Shown in pieces: positions 18,540-27,310 of a stretch of DNA of 64,000 bases. Made by a program: the position numbers and the translations under genes. Position 1 is the stretch's first letter, and every line of letters begins with the position of its first letter. Where the stretch lies: positions 67,501 to 131,500 of the forward strand of contig NZ_JAULSI010000008.1 in assembly GCF_030711405.1 (NCBI RefSeq), read 5' to 3'. A model generated the notes under the pieces. The model did no database searches, had not been told where the DNA came from, and saw only the letters and a program-made list of their open reading frames with translations. The stretch is from Massilia brevitalea. GTDB taxonomy: Bacteria > Pseudomonadota > Gammaproteobacteria > Burkholderiales > Burkholderiaceae_D.

Positions 18540-19256
18540 TTACAACGAAGCGCCTGCCACCTGCGAGTGCTGGCAGATAGCCAGCGACAGGATGTCCCGT
18601 TGATAGGCCATGCGTGCTATCGACGCGTTTGCCAGAATGCCGCCAAATCCCGAAGCGCCAATGAATGCTCCCAGCGACCAGTACAAGGACTGTTCGATCA
18701 AGCTGCTACCGGAGGGAAGATTGTGCCAGATGGCCCAAGCGCCGGAGATTACGGCAAGGACCGCGAACTTGTCCGAACCTCCGAGCAAGATACCGAGCCT
18801 TAGTCGGGAACGTTCTATCCTCAGTCCGAGCCATTTTTCGGTCAATGTCAGTCCTGGCAGCGTGAAGTGTGCCAGTGTCGCGGCGTTGGCGAGGTCGTGG
18901 GCGGCGACAAGCTGTCGCTGCTGGTAGGCATGGGTATCAAATCGGCTCAAGTCTCTGGCCATGGGCCATGCATCGACAACAATATAGGATGCACCGCTAA
19001 AGACGAGTAATAGCATGAGACAGTTCACAGCCTTGAACGGGAAAATCGGTGCTGCCCATGGCAAAAGCGGCCAGGCAGACATCAGTAGTATCGCTACAAA
19101 ACAGGCCGCAAGGACCCATCGCAAGCAGGCGCTGATACGCTTGCATCTCCGTTCAAAATCATTACTGAGCGCCTCATCAGAAATGGGATGTACCTTATGG
19201 AGTGTATAAAGCACATCGTGAATGGCATCGTTGTACATTGATTTCCGGTCGGCCAA
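18540..19256 (-). CDS. Orphan four-helix membrane protein, function unknown
   Basis: A 238-residue protein not assigned to a family. A polar N-terminus of about 40 residues (MYNDAIHDVLYTLHKVHPISDEALSNDFERR) precedes two close transmembrane helices (WVLAACFVAILLMSAW and VNCLMLLLVFSGASYIVV). A cytosolic helical region follows (RDLSRFDTHAYQQRQLVAAHDLAN, then LTEKWLGLRIERSRLRLGILL), then two more helices near residues 160-215 (FAVLAVISGAWAIW, YWSLGAFIGASGFGGIL). The second helical pair is Gly/Ala-rich. An in-frame ATG at 19238 is an alternative start. Base composition is clearly lower in GC than its neighbours and no gene is nearby, which points to horizontal acquisition. It could be a small effector or a phage-resistance membrane protein, but nothing in the sequence proves this. 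Confidence 0.65.
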   Translation of the reverse strand: MADRKSMYNDAIHDVLYTLHKVHPISDEALSNDFERRCKRISACLRWVLAACFVAILLMSAWPLLPWAAPIFPFKAVNCLMLLLVFSGASYIVVDAWPMARDLSRFDTHAYQQRQLVAAHDLANAATLAHFTLPGLTLTEKWLGLRIERSRLRLGILLGGSDKFAVLAVISGAWAIWHNLPSGSSLIEQSLYWSLGAFIGASGFGGILANASIARMAYQRDILSLAICQHSQVAGASL

Positions 19257-19687
19257 GTGAAACCGTGATTATCCATGGGTGGGCGATAGCCTCGTATCAG
19301 TACGAGCGAGAACGTCCAGAAAACTACCTCGCCTGCCAGACCACAACGGCAAACGAAACAAACTCGACAATATTTTGCGTAATGTCGAGTTGCATATCGG
19401 GTGCTAAATACGCGCTTTTCGCGTGCGTTCGAACGAAATTCAAAACTGTTGGTCGGTAGTCAGCGCGACGCCGGCAAGAAGTCAGTGCCGACCTAACGCA
19501 GAGTCAGACCCCGGGGTGCGAAGCTGAAATCCGTGTCGAAACAGCATTCCCTAACACGGTGCTCGTTCACGCTGACGCAGTACTCCGTCAACGCTCCGCT
19601 ACACAAGGCGATGCTTCGCTCCCACTCGCAAAGCGCAAACCGTCAGACCAGGACCTACACGTCCCAGCACCCACCTCCCGCTCCGCC
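19257..19687. other. 430-bp intergenic region, no gene
   Basis: The first half is AT-richer and belongs to the low-GC stretch. GC rises again after about 19460. A fragment reading GTCAGACCCCGGGGT at 19503-19517 resembles half of a common intergenic palindrome but has no partner nearby. No gene or RNA can be supported. Confidence 0.4.
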
Positions 19688-20701
19688 CTACGCAATCCTG
19701 CGCACCGACTCCCTCACCATCAAGCCCAGCTGCGGCGCCTCGACTTCCACCTGCTTCTGCCCCAGCATCGCGAGCATCATGCGCCCGATGCCCTTCCCCA
19801 CTTCATACAGCGGCTGCCGCACCGTGGTCAGGGGCGGCGTCGTGTACATCGAGCTGTGCAGGTCGTCGAAACCGACGATCGAGATGTCGTCCGGCACCCT
19901 GATGCTGCGCCGGTACAGAGCCAGCCTCGCCCCATAGGCGCTCAGGTCATTACTGGCAAAGATTGCCGTAAAGCTCTGCTTCGCGGCCAGCAACTGGTTC
20001 ACGGCCAGCAGCCCGCCCGATTCCTGGAAATCGCCCGGCACGACCAGCGCCGGATCGGCCGCGATCTTGTGGCGCGCCAGGGTGTCGAGGTAGCCGGCCA
20101 GGCGCGCGCGCGCATCCTCGTGGTCCTCGGGGCCGGTGATGAAGGCAATGCGGCGGTGCCCCTGCTCTACCAGGTGCTCGACCGCGTCGCAGGCGCCCTG
20201 GTAGTTGTCGAGGCGTAGGCTCATCAGGCGCTCGCCTTCGAGCTGGCGGCCGAAGGCGACGATCGGCACGCGCTGGGAATAGCCGACTATCTGCTCGTCG
20301 CTGAGCTTGCCGGTGAGGATGGCGACGCCGTCCACGCGGCGCCCGATCAGGAGCTCGACGCGTTCGGCTTCCTCGTCGGCGTGCCAGTGGCCGCTCATGA
20401 TGAGAAGCGCATAGCCCGACGCCTTGACCGCATCCTCGATGCCGATCATGGCCTGGCTGAAGTAGCCGCTCTCGAGCGACTGGGTCAGGACGCCGATGGT
20501 GCGCGTGCTGCCCATTTTCAGACTTTGAGCGAGGCGGTTCGGCTTGTAGTTCAGTTCCTCGATGACGCGCTCGATGGTCTTGCGCTTGTCGTCGGACACC
20601 TTGGCCGTGCCGTTCAGGAAGCGCGACACCGTCGCCGGCGACACGCCTGCGGCACTCGCGACTTCGTACAGGGTAGCGGTACTGCTGTCGTCGTTCTTCA
20701 T
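19688..20701 (-). CDS. LacI-family repressor of the cellobiose locus
   Basis: A 337-residue LacI/GalR regulator. The N-terminal helix-turn-helix and hinge are TLYEVASAAGVSPATVSRFLNG with YKPNRLAQSLK (residues 10-60). The periplasmic-binding-protein-like sensor domain follows: TRTIGVLTQSLESGYF, VDGVAILTG, HRRIAFITGP near 170, SFTAIFASNDLSAYGA near 240 and DISIVGFDDLHSS near 270. It diverges from a TonB receptor, beta-glucosidase, glucokinase and GH9 genes, so it probably senses cellobiose or glucose and represses them. Sites with the pattern TGAAAnCGnTTTCA lie in the shared upstream region and at the beta-glucosidase start. The ATG at 20701 fits the family. An upstream extension looks non-coding. 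Confidence 0.92.
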   Translation of the reverse strand: MKNDDSSTATLYEVASAAGVSPATVSRFLNGTAKVSDDKRKTIERVIEELNYKPNRLAQSLKMGSTRTIGVLTQSLESGYFSQAMIGIEDAVKASGYALLIMSGHWHADEEAERVELLIGRRVDGVAILTGKLSDEQIVGYSQRVPIVAFGRQLEGERLMSLRLDNYQGACDAVEHLVEQGHRRIAFITGPEDHEDARARLAGYLDTLARHKIAADPALVVPGDFQESGGLLAVNQLLAAKQSFTAIFASNDLSAYGARLALYRRSIRVPDDISIVGFDDLHSSMYTTPPLTTVRQPLYEVGKGIGRMMLAMLGQKQVEVEAPQLGLMVRESVRRIA

Positions 20702-20820
20702 CGTGTAGGCATCGTGGCGCCGTCGCCGGCTGGTTGACTGAAGTGTAACACGCGGGTTTTTTTCCTTTTTACAACGCCTGTTGGCGGCCAGCTCTTGCAT
20801 ACGGCCGGCTGGCCGCGTCC

Positions 20821-20835
20821 ATGAAACGCTTTCAT
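20821..20835. promoter_or_regulatory. Operator-like palindrome near the repressor gene
   Basis: ATGAAACGCTTTCAT has perfect ATGAAA/TTTCAT arms but a 3-base centre, one base shorter than the other operators here. It is 120 bases upstream of the repressor start, so autoregulation is possible (inference). Confidence 0.45.
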
Positions 20836-20890
20836 GCTACCCCTGTCCGAGCCGCGAAAACACGGCTCGCAACACTGTTGCAAATTTTGT

Positions 20891-20920
20891 TTGACTTTCG
20901 AATAACTCCAAATGTAGCAT
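20891..20920 (+). promoter_or_regulatory. Putative promoter of the TonB-receptor operon
   Basis: TTGACT (20891-20896) as -35 and TAGCAT (20915-20920) as -10, 18 bases apart, upstream of the receptor. Transcription would begin near 20927, inside the first operator, which fits repression. Confidence 0.5.
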
Positions 20921-20954
20921 GAAATCGTTTTCACGGCGGATGAAATCGATTTCT
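20920..20954. promoter_or_regulatory. Tandem LacI-type operators
   Basis: Two sites, TGAAATCGTTTTCA (20920-20933) and TGAAATCGATTTCT (20941-20954), share the pattern TGAAAnCGnTTTCA with the central CG typical of LacI-family operators. Their starts are 21 bases apart, two helical turns, so two repressors would sit on the same DNA face. They cover the expected transcription start of the receptor gene. Confidence 0.8.
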
Positions 20955-21007
20955 TATAAAAGCTGCCGGCAGACGCGCAAATCAATAATTCCAATTTGGA
21001 GACAACC

Positions 21008-23458
21008 ATGGAAACCCTTGCACCGCAACGCGGGCGGCACGCCAACGCCCAGATCCAGCTCGCCATCCTGACCCTGCTGGCCGGTATCGCCAGCGCCCAC
21101 GCCCAGACCGCTCCCGCCAACCAGACACCGGAGGCAAACGCCGCCGCCGCGGTGCCGGCCCAGGCTGCTGCCAACGCCACCGCGGCCGACAGCAACGTCA
21201 TTCCCGAAGTGCGCATCACGGCAACCAAGCGCAATACCTCGCTGCAAAAGACCCCGGTCGCCGTCACCGCGCTCTCCGCCGCCACCCTTGCCGACAACCA
21301 CGTCCAGACCATGCTCGACGTGGTGGCCCTGGTGCCGGGCTTCCAGGCTACCGCCCAGGGCGACCACGGCGTCACCACCATGACCCTGCGCGGCATCGGC
21401 AACGACAGCGCCAAGACCCAGTACGCCGACCCGGAAGTCGCCTCGTTCGTCGACAACGTGTATTCGCCACGTGCCGAGGGCGCGACCGCCCTGCTGTTCG
21501 ACGTCGAGGGCATCGAGGTGCTGCGTGGTCCGCAAGGTACCCTGTGGGGCCGCAACTCGACGGTCGGCGCGGTGAACATCCAGACCGTGAAGCCGACCCT
21601 GAACAGCCGCTCCGGCTATGTCGAAGGCGGCATCGGCGACTACAAGCGCTACGGGGCGCGCGGCGCCTTCAACGTGCCGCTGTCCGATAACGCAGCCCTG
21701 CGCTTCGCGATCGTGCACGAGCAGCACGACGGCTATGTCGATTACCAGAAATTCCCGGGCGTGCCGCTGGCCGACCAGCAGGCCGCCTTCGTTGCGGCGG
21801 GCGGCAACCTGGCCGCCTTCCGCCCGATCAACCCGAACAACTACGTGGTCGGCAACCAGAAATACAGCGCCCAGAACCAGACCGCCGCCCGCGTCAGCCT
21901 GCTGTGGCAGATCAATCCCGACCTGCGCTGGAACATCGCCTACGAAAACTTCGCCGACCGCGGCACGCCGAGCGCGAACCTGATGCAGAACCCGCGCCCG
22001 GGCCAGAAGCACTGGTCGACGCTGAGCGACAGCGCGCCCTGGATCGACCGCGACAGCCACAACATCCGCAGCCGCGTCAGCTGGGACCTGAACCCCGACC
22101 TCGCCTTCCACTACATTGCCGGCTTCTCGAAATACCGCGGTTCGATGCGCTTCGACCAGGACGGCGGCTCGGTGCTGCCGACCAGCATCCGCTCGGGCGG
22201 CGTCTGGCAGGAGCACACGACGGTCGACTCGAACTACCGCAGCCACAGCCACGAACTGGAGCTGCAATCGCTCGGCAGCAAGACCGTCGACTGGCAGGCT
22301 GGCCTGTATTACGCGGCCGAGAAGAACGACATCCGCTTCGACATCCCGGCATTTGCCGGCACCCAGGACGGCACCGTGAACTGGCAGGGTTCCTTCATCC
22401 AGCCCGAGGAGACGGTGGAATCGAAGGCCGCCTTCGGCCAGGCCACGTGGAACGTCAACCCCGCCCTGCACCTGACCGCCGGCGTGCGCTACACCCACGA
22501 CCGCCGCGAGAACGTGGGCGGCCGCGCCTTCAACTGGGTCGGTGGCCCCGGCCTGGCGGTGATTCCGCTGAACCCGTCGATCGACCCCAGCGTGCCGGGC
22601 CAGGGTTTCGTCGCCGGCGTGCCGGGCAACGACGGCGTGTTCAAGGGCAGCAAGGTCACCGGCCTGCTGCGTGCGAACCTCGACATCGACCGCAACAACA
22701 TGGTCTACGCCAGCGTGGCCACCGGCTACAAGTCGGGCGGCGTGCAGGACCGCGGGCTGCCCTACCAGCCGGAAACGCTGACCAACTATGAGATCGGCAC
22801 CAAGAGCACTTTCCTGAACGGCGGCCTGCGCATCAACAACGCGCTGTTCTATTCGGACTTCAAGGACTTCCAGTTCAATTCGCCGGTGAACTTCTCGGAC
22901 GGCGGCCGCGGCCTGGCGATCGAGAATGCCGAAGGCGCCAAGGTCAAGGGATTCGAAAGCGAGATCGCGGCGCGCATCGGCGACAACGGGCGCCTGCAGG
23001 TCACGCTGGCCCTGCTCGACGCCAAGCTCGGGCGCCTGGTGGCCGGTTCCAACGACTACGCGCTGCCGCGCTGCACGGTCGACACCACGATCGAAACCTG
23101 CGTCGACGTCACCGGCAACAAGATGCCGCACGCGCCGCGCTTCTCGACCACGGTGCAGTACCAGCACAACTTCCATATCGGCAGCGACGGCACCCTGTCG
23201 CCGCGCATCACGGCCCACTACGAGACCGATGCCGAGCTGAGCGTGTTCAACCTGGGGCCGGAAGACCGCCAGGACGCCTACACTACGGCCGACGTCGGCC
23301 TGCGCTACCAGAATGGCCGCGGCTGGTGGATCGACGCCTGGGTCCGCAACGTCAACGACAAGCGCATCAAGACCAGCGCCTTCAACGGCTTCGGCCCCTG
23401 GCTGGCCCAGTACAAGCCACCGCGCACGATCGGCCTGAATACCGGCTTCGATTTCTAG
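21008..23458 (+). CDS. TonB-dependent receptor for oligosaccharide uptake
   Basis: An 816-residue outer-membrane receptor that imports its ligand using TonB energy. The signal region is LAILTLLAGIASAHA. The plug domain follows (VRITATKRNTSLQKTPVAVTAL near residue 75, then MLDVVALVPGFQ, MTLRGIGNDSAKTQYADPEVA, GIEVLRGPQGTLWGRNSTVGAVNI near 165-190). The barrel occupies the remainder and ends with the required aromatic, TGFDF. The residues fit the receptor class used by Gram-negative bacteria for plant glucans. The start is the ATG after TTGGAG. A TTG four codons earlier is inside the ribosome site. It heads the cellobiose operon and lies downstream of paired operators. There is no SusD partner, as expected for Proteobacteria. 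Confidence 0.93.
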   Translation: METLAPQRGRHANAQIQLAILTLLAGIASAHAQTAPANQTPEANAAAAVPAQAAANATAADSNVIPEVRITATKRNTSLQKTPVAVTALSAATLADNHVQTMLDVVALVPGFQATAQGDHGVTTMTLRGIGNDSAKTQYADPEVASFVDNVYSPRAEGATALLFDVEGIEVLRGPQGTLWGRNSTVGAVNIQTVKPTLNSRSGYVEGGIGDYKRYGARGAFNVPLSDNAALRFAIVHEQHDGYVDYQKFPGVPLADQQAAFVAAGGNLAAFRPINPNNYVVGNQKYSAQNQTAARVSLLWQINPDLRWNIAYENFADRGTPSANLMQNPRPGQKHWSTLSDSAPWIDRDSHNIRSRVSWDLNPDLAFHYIAGFSKYRGSMRFDQDGGSVLPTSIRSGGVWQEHTTVDSNYRSHSHELELQSLGSKTVDWQAGLYYAAEKNDIRFDIPAFAGTQDGTVNWQGSFIQPEETVESKAAFGQATWNVNPALHLTAGVRYTHDRRENVGGRAFNWVGGPGLAVIPLNPSIDPSVPGQGFVAGVPGNDGVFKGSKVTGLLRANLDIDRNNMVYASVATGYKSGGVQDRGLPYQPETLTNYEIGTKSTFLNGGLRINNALFYSDFKDFQFNSPVNFSDGGRGLAIENAEGAKVKGFESEIAARIGDNGRLQVTLALLDAKLGRLVAGSNDYALPRCTVDTTIETCVDVTGNKMPHAPRFSTTVQYQHNFHIGSDGTLSPRITAHYETDAELSVFNLGPEDRQDAYTTADVGLRYQNGRGWWIDAWVRNVNDKRIKTSAFNGFGPWLAQYKPPRTIGLNTGFDF

Positions 23459-23559
23459 GCAAGGCCGGCATTCCCGTACCGCCGCACCGCCTTGGCCGCT
23501 CACCGGCCAGGGCGGCGCACACTTCAAGCAAACCGAAGAGCATAACGAAGAGTAAGCGC

Positions 23560-24891
23560 ATGAAACCGATTTCAGTATCTGCCCGACAGTTCCCGGGCGA
23601 CTTCGTCTGGGGCACCGCCACCAGCGCCTTCCAGATCGAGGGCGCGTCCAGCGCCGACGGCAAGGGGCCGTCGATCTGGGACAGCTTCTGCACCCGCCCC
23701 GGCGCCATCAAGGACGGCAGCGACGGCAAGGTCGCCTGCGACCATTACCACCGCTACCGCGAAGACGTGGACCTGCTGTCCGACCTGAATGTGGATGCCT
23801 ACCGTTTCTCGATGGCCTGGCCGCGCGTGCAGCCCTGCGGCAAGGGCGCCTGGAACGAGGCCGGCTTCGGCTTCTACGACCGCCTGCTCGACGCGCTCGC
23901 CGAAAAGCGCATCGACGCCCACATGACGCTGTACCACTGGGACTTGCCCCAGGCTCTGCAGGACGAAGGCGGCTGGCTGAACCGCGACACCGCGCACCGC
24001 TTCGCCGACTATGCCTACGAGGTCAAGCGCCGCTTCGGCGACCGCATCGCGGCAATCGCCACCCACAACGAGCCCTGGTGCACGGCCAATCTCGGCTACG
24101 GCAATGCCCAGTTCGCGCCGGGCGTGGCCGACCTGAAGCAGAGCGTGCAGGTGTCGCACCACCTGCTGGTCTCGCACGGCCTGGCGATGCAGGCGATGCG
24201 CGCCGCCCCCGGCTCGGCGCGCCTGGGCATCGTGCTCAACCAGTGGACGGCCGACCCGGCCACCGATTCCGAGGCAGACCGCGCCCTGGCCGAATGGGAG
24301 TACGCGCGCTCGGTGCAATGGTTCATGGATCCGATCTTCAAGAAGCGCTACCCGGAACTGGCCCTGCAGGGTTACGGCGCAGATGCGCCCCAGGTGCAGG
24401 CGGGCGACTTCGACATCATCGCCCAGCCGCTCGACTTCCTCGGCTGTAATTACTACTTCCGCGCCTGGTGCAGCGCCGAGGATCCGCCCCGCCCCGCTCC
24501 CGCCCCGCTGGGCACCACGGACATGGATTGGGAGATCTATCCGGAAGGCTTGCCGGAACTCTTGCTGAAGCTGAAGGCCGAGTACCCGCTGCCGCCGCTC
24601 TACATCACTGAAAACGGCATGGCGCGCGCCGATGCGGTCGAAAACGGCAGCGTGCGCGACCCCGAGCGCATCGCCTTCGTCCAGGCCCACCTGGCAGCCC
24701 TGCACCGCGCCATGTGCGAAGGCGTCGACGTGCGCGGTTATTTCCTGTGGAGCTTGCTGGACAACTTCGAGTGGAATTCGGGCTACGCCAAGCGCTTCGG
24801 CATCGTCCATGTCGACTACCAGACCCAGCGCCGCACGCTGAAGGACAGCGCGCGCTGGTACCGCGATTTCCTGGCGCACGGCGCGCGCTGA
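23560..24891 (+). CDS. GH1 beta-glucosidase
   Basis: A 443-residue family-1 glycoside hydrolase that splits cellobiose and other beta-glucosides to glucose, probably in the cytoplasm because there is no signal peptide. The N-terminal signature is FPGDFVWGTATSAFQIEG. The acid/base is Glu171 in THNEPW and the nucleophile is Glu351 in YITENGMA. The aglycone region ends WSLLDNFEWNSGYAKRFGIVHVDY. Length is normal for the family. The start codon lies at the edge of a LacI-type operator (23561-23574), so repressor bound there would block elongation or hide the start. It is followed 15 bases later by glucokinase. Confidence 0.95.
   Translation: MKPISVSARQFPGDFVWGTATSAFQIEGASSADGKGPSIWDSFCTRPGAIKDGSDGKVACDHYHRYREDVDLLSDLNVDAYRFSMAWPRVQPCGKGAWNEAGFGFYDRLLDALAEKRIDAHMTLYHWDLPQALQDEGGWLNRDTAHRFADYAYEVKRRFGDRIAAIATHNEPWCTANLGYGNAQFAPGVADLKQSVQVSHHLLVSHGLAMQAMRAAPGSARLGIVLNQWTADPATDSEADRALAEWEYARSVQWFMDPIFKKRYPELALQGYGADAPQVQAGDFDIIAQPLDFLGCNYYFRAWCSAEDPPRPAPAPLGTTDMDWEIYPEGLPELLLKLKAEYPLPPLYITENGMARADAVENGSVRDPERIAFVQAHLAALHRAMCEGVDVRGYFLWSLLDNFEWNSGYAKRFGIVHVDYQTQRRTLKDSARWYRDFLAHGAR
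23561..23574. promoter_or_regulatory. LacI-type operator overlapping the beta-glucosidase start codon
   Basis: TGAAACCGATTTCA is a full match to TGAAAnCGnTTTCA, the pattern of the receptor-promoter sites. It begins at the T of the ATG, so the first codons (Lys-Pro-Ile-Ser) are part of the operator. It could act as an internal roadblock. Confidence 0.75.
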
Positions 24892-24906
24892 ACCGAGGAG
24901 ACTTCC

Positions 24907-25971
24907 ATGCATCCCGCCCCGCACACCCCCTTTCACCTGGATGGCCCGCGCCTGCTGGCCGACATCGGCGGCACCAATGCGCGCTTTGCGCTGGAACGCG
25001 CGCCCGGCCAGATCGGCGCCGTGCGCACCCTGGCCTGTGCCGACTATCCGCGCTTCGAGGACGCCGCGGCGGCCTACCTGGCCGGCGCCGGCATCCGGGT
25101 GCGGCACGCGGCGATCGCCATCGCCAATCCGGTCGACGGCGACGCCGTGCGCATGACCAACCACGGCTGGGCCTTCTCGACGGCGCGCGCGGCGCGCGAG
25201 CTCGGGCTGTCGACCATGCTGGTGGTGAACGATTTTACGGCGCTGGCCATGTCGTTGCCGGTCTTGCCGCAAGAAGACCTGGTGCAGATCGGCGGTGGCG
25301 CGCCGCGGGCCGGCTGCGCCATCGGGCTGGTCGGCGCCGGCACCGGCTTGGGGGTGTCGGGCCTGGTGCCGGCGCCGGGCGGCGGCTGGACGCCGCTGCA
25401 CAGCGAAGGCGGCCACGTGGCGTTTTCTCCCGCAGACGAGCGCGAGCTGGCGGTGCTGCGCCATTGCTGGCAGCGCTATGCACACGTGTCGGCCGAGCGC
25501 CTGGTGTCCGGGCCGGGCCTGGTGCTGGTGCGCGAAGCCCTGGCGGCGCAGCAGGGGCTGGTGTTCGAGACCCTGGACCCTTCCGAGATTGTGGCGCGCG
25601 CGCTGGATGGGGGCGATGCCCTGTGCCTGGAGACGCTCGAGTGCTTCGCGGGCATGCTGGGCACGGTGGCGGCGAACCTGGCAGTCACCCTCGGTGCGCG
25701 CGGCGGCATCTATATTGGCGGCGGCGTGGTGCCGCGCCTGGGCGCCTGGTTCGCGCAATCGCCGTTTCGCGCCCGCTTCGAGAGCAAGGGCCGCTTCAGC
25801 GCGTTTACGGCGGCGATCCCGACCTTCCTGATCACGGCGCCCTGCCCGGCATTGCTGGGCGCGGCGCGCATGCTGGCCGGCCACTTGGGCGAGGAAGCGG
25901 CGCAGGCGCCGGCGCCGGTGACTGCAGCGGCAGCGGCCCCGCAAGAGGAGCGCGCACATGTCCATTGCTGA
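24907..25971 (+). CDS. glk: Glucokinase
   Basis: A 354-residue ROK-unrelated (bacterial type) glucokinase that makes glucose-6-phosphate from the glucose released by the beta-glucosidase. The phosphate-1 motif [13 protein letters not shown] is near residue 20. [10 protein letters not shown] (catalytic Asp) lies near residue 110, the second ATP-binding Gly-rich loop [13 protein letters not shown] near 140, [10 protein letters not shown] near 165, and [14 protein letters not shown] near 268. The last 30 residues are an Ala/Pro-rich tail not found in typical members. GAGGAG precedes the start. The 3' end overlaps the MFS gene by 14 bases, so translation is coupled. Confidence 0.94.
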   Translation: MHPAPHTPFHLDGPRLLADIGGTNARFALERAPGQIGAVRTLACADYPRFEDAAAAYLAGAGIRVRHAAIAIANPVDGDAVRMTNHGWAFSTARAARELGLSTMLVVNDFTALAMSLPVLPQEDLVQIGGGAPRAGCAIGLVGAGTGLGVSGLVPAPGGGWTPLHSEGGHVAFSPADERELAVLRHCWQRYAHVSAERLVSGPGLVLVREALAAQQGLVFETLDPSEIVARALDGGDALCLETLECFAGMLGTVAANLAVTLGARGGIYIGGGVVPRLGAWFAQSPFRARFESKGRFSAFTAAIPTFLITAPCPALLGAARMLAGHLGEEAAQAPAPVTAAAAAPQEERAHVHC

Positions 25972-27310
25972 GCGCCCCCGTTCGCCGCTGCTCTGGGTGC
26001 CGAGCGGCTATTTCACCATGGCCCTGGGCTACGTGATGCTGACCAGCGTCACCGCCATCATGTTCAAGAACCTGGGCATGGACAACGGCAAGGCCGCCCA
26101 GTATTCGAGCCTGCTGATCCTGGCTTACACCATCAAGCCGCTGTTCGCGCCCTTCGTCGAGATGTACCGCACCAAGAAATTCTTTGTGCTCTGGGCCCAG
26201 GCGCTGATCGGCGCCGGGTTCGCCGGCGTGGCGCTGGCAATGGCGCTGCCCGGCTACATGACGCTGCTGATGGCGCTGTTCTTTGCGCTGTCGTTCATCG
26301 GCGCGACCCAGGACATTGCCAGCGACGGCGTCTACGTGACCTCGCTCGACACCCGTACCCAGTCGCTGTATTGCGGGCTGCAGAGCCTGTCGTGGAACGT
26401 CGGGCCGATCGTGGCTGCCGGCGGCATGGTCTACCTGAGCGGCTACCTGCATACCCACGTGTTCGGGCACGACCCGGCGCGCTTCGGCCCGGAGTGGATC
26501 GAGGCCTGGCGCCTGATCTTCCTGCTCGTCGGTGGCGTGGTGCTGGCCATGGCCGCCTGGCATGCGCGTAGCATGCCCGACGGCGCGCGCGCCGCCGACA
26601 CCCCGGCCAACGTGCGCGATGCCGGGCGCATCCTGTTCGACGCCTTTGTCACCCTGTTCCAGAAGCGCGGCATCTGGCGCATGCTGGCCTTTGCCTTCCT
26701 GTTCCGCCTGAGCATAGGCTTTTTGGAAAAGATCGGTCCCTTCTTCATGGTCGACCCGATGAGCAAGGGCGGACTTGGGCTGTCCAACGAAATGCTGGGC
26801 TTGGTCTACGGCACGTATGGCCTGGCTGCGGTGCTGGTCGGCTCGCTGTTAGGGGGCTGGTATGTGGCGCGGCGCGGGCTGAAGGCGACCCTGTTCGTGC
26901 TCTGCTGCGCGGTGAACATTCCGAACCTGACCTTCCTGCTGATGAGCATTTATCTGCCCAGCTCGCTGCTCGTGATCACGGCCGGCGTCGTGATCGAGAA
27001 ATTCTTCTTCGGCTTCGGCGCGGTCGGCTTCATGATCTATCTGATGCAGCAGCTGGCGCCGGGCAAGTACACGACCACCCACTACGCCTTCGGTACCGGC
27101 GTAATGGGACTGTGCGGGCTGGTGACGGGCGTCGTTAGCGGCCACCTGCAGGAGTGGCTGGGCTATGTGCATTACTTCGTGTTCGTGATGGTGGCGACCA
27201 TCCCCTCCTTCCTGGCGACCTGGTTCGCGCCGTTCTACCACGACGACGGGATGGGAGCGCCGGGCGCCGCGGGGAACGGCCAAGCGGTCGGCAAGGCGGT
27301 GCCGGCATGA
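25958..27310 (+). CDS. MFS carrier of the cellobiose locus
   Basis: A 450-residue inner-membrane carrier with about 12 helices. The motif [15 protein letters not shown] near residue 110 and the general pattern ([28 protein letters not shown]) resemble the AmpG/saccharide-proton MFS branch. It probably imports cellobiose or another oligosaccharide delivered to the periplasm by the TonB receptor. It overlaps glucokinase by 14 bases, and its own stop overlaps the GH9 start (ATGA), which is tight operon packing. Substrate specificity cannot be read. Confidence 0.88.
   Translation: MSIAERPRSPLLWVPSGYFTMALGYVMLTSVTAIMFKNLGMDNGKAAQYSSLLILAYTIKPLFAPFVEMYRTKKFFVLWAQALIGAGFAGVALAMALPGYMTLLMALFFALSFIGATQDIASDGVYVTSLDTRTQSLYCGLQSLSWNVGPIVAAGGMVYLSGYLHTHVFGHDPARFGPEWIEAWRLIFLLVGGVVLAMAAWHARSMPDGARAADTPANVRDAGRILFDAFVTLFQKRGIWRMLAFAFLFRLSIGFLEKIGPFFMVDPMSKGGLGLSNEMLGLVYGTYGLAAVLVGSLLGGWYVARRGLKATLFVLCCAVNIPNLTFLLMSIYLPSSLLVITAGVVIEKFFFGFGAVGFMIYLMQQLAPGKYTTTHYAFGTGVMGLCGLVTGVVSGHLQEWLGYVHYFVFVMVATIPSFLATWFAPFYHDDGMGAPGAAGNGQAVGKAVPA

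Noticed and set aside
19503..19517. GTCAGACCCCGGGGT fragment resembling a REP element
   Set aside because: Only half of the palindrome is present, with no second copy or transposase nearby.
20954..23527. 857-codon open frame on the minus strand
   Set aside because: It is antisense to the TonB receptor, with Arg/His/Gln-rich unnatural composition. GC-rich codon bias on the real strand keeps it open.
23572..25965. 797-codon open frame on the minus strand
   Set aside because: Antisense to beta-glucosidase and glucokinase, and lacks protein-like patterns.
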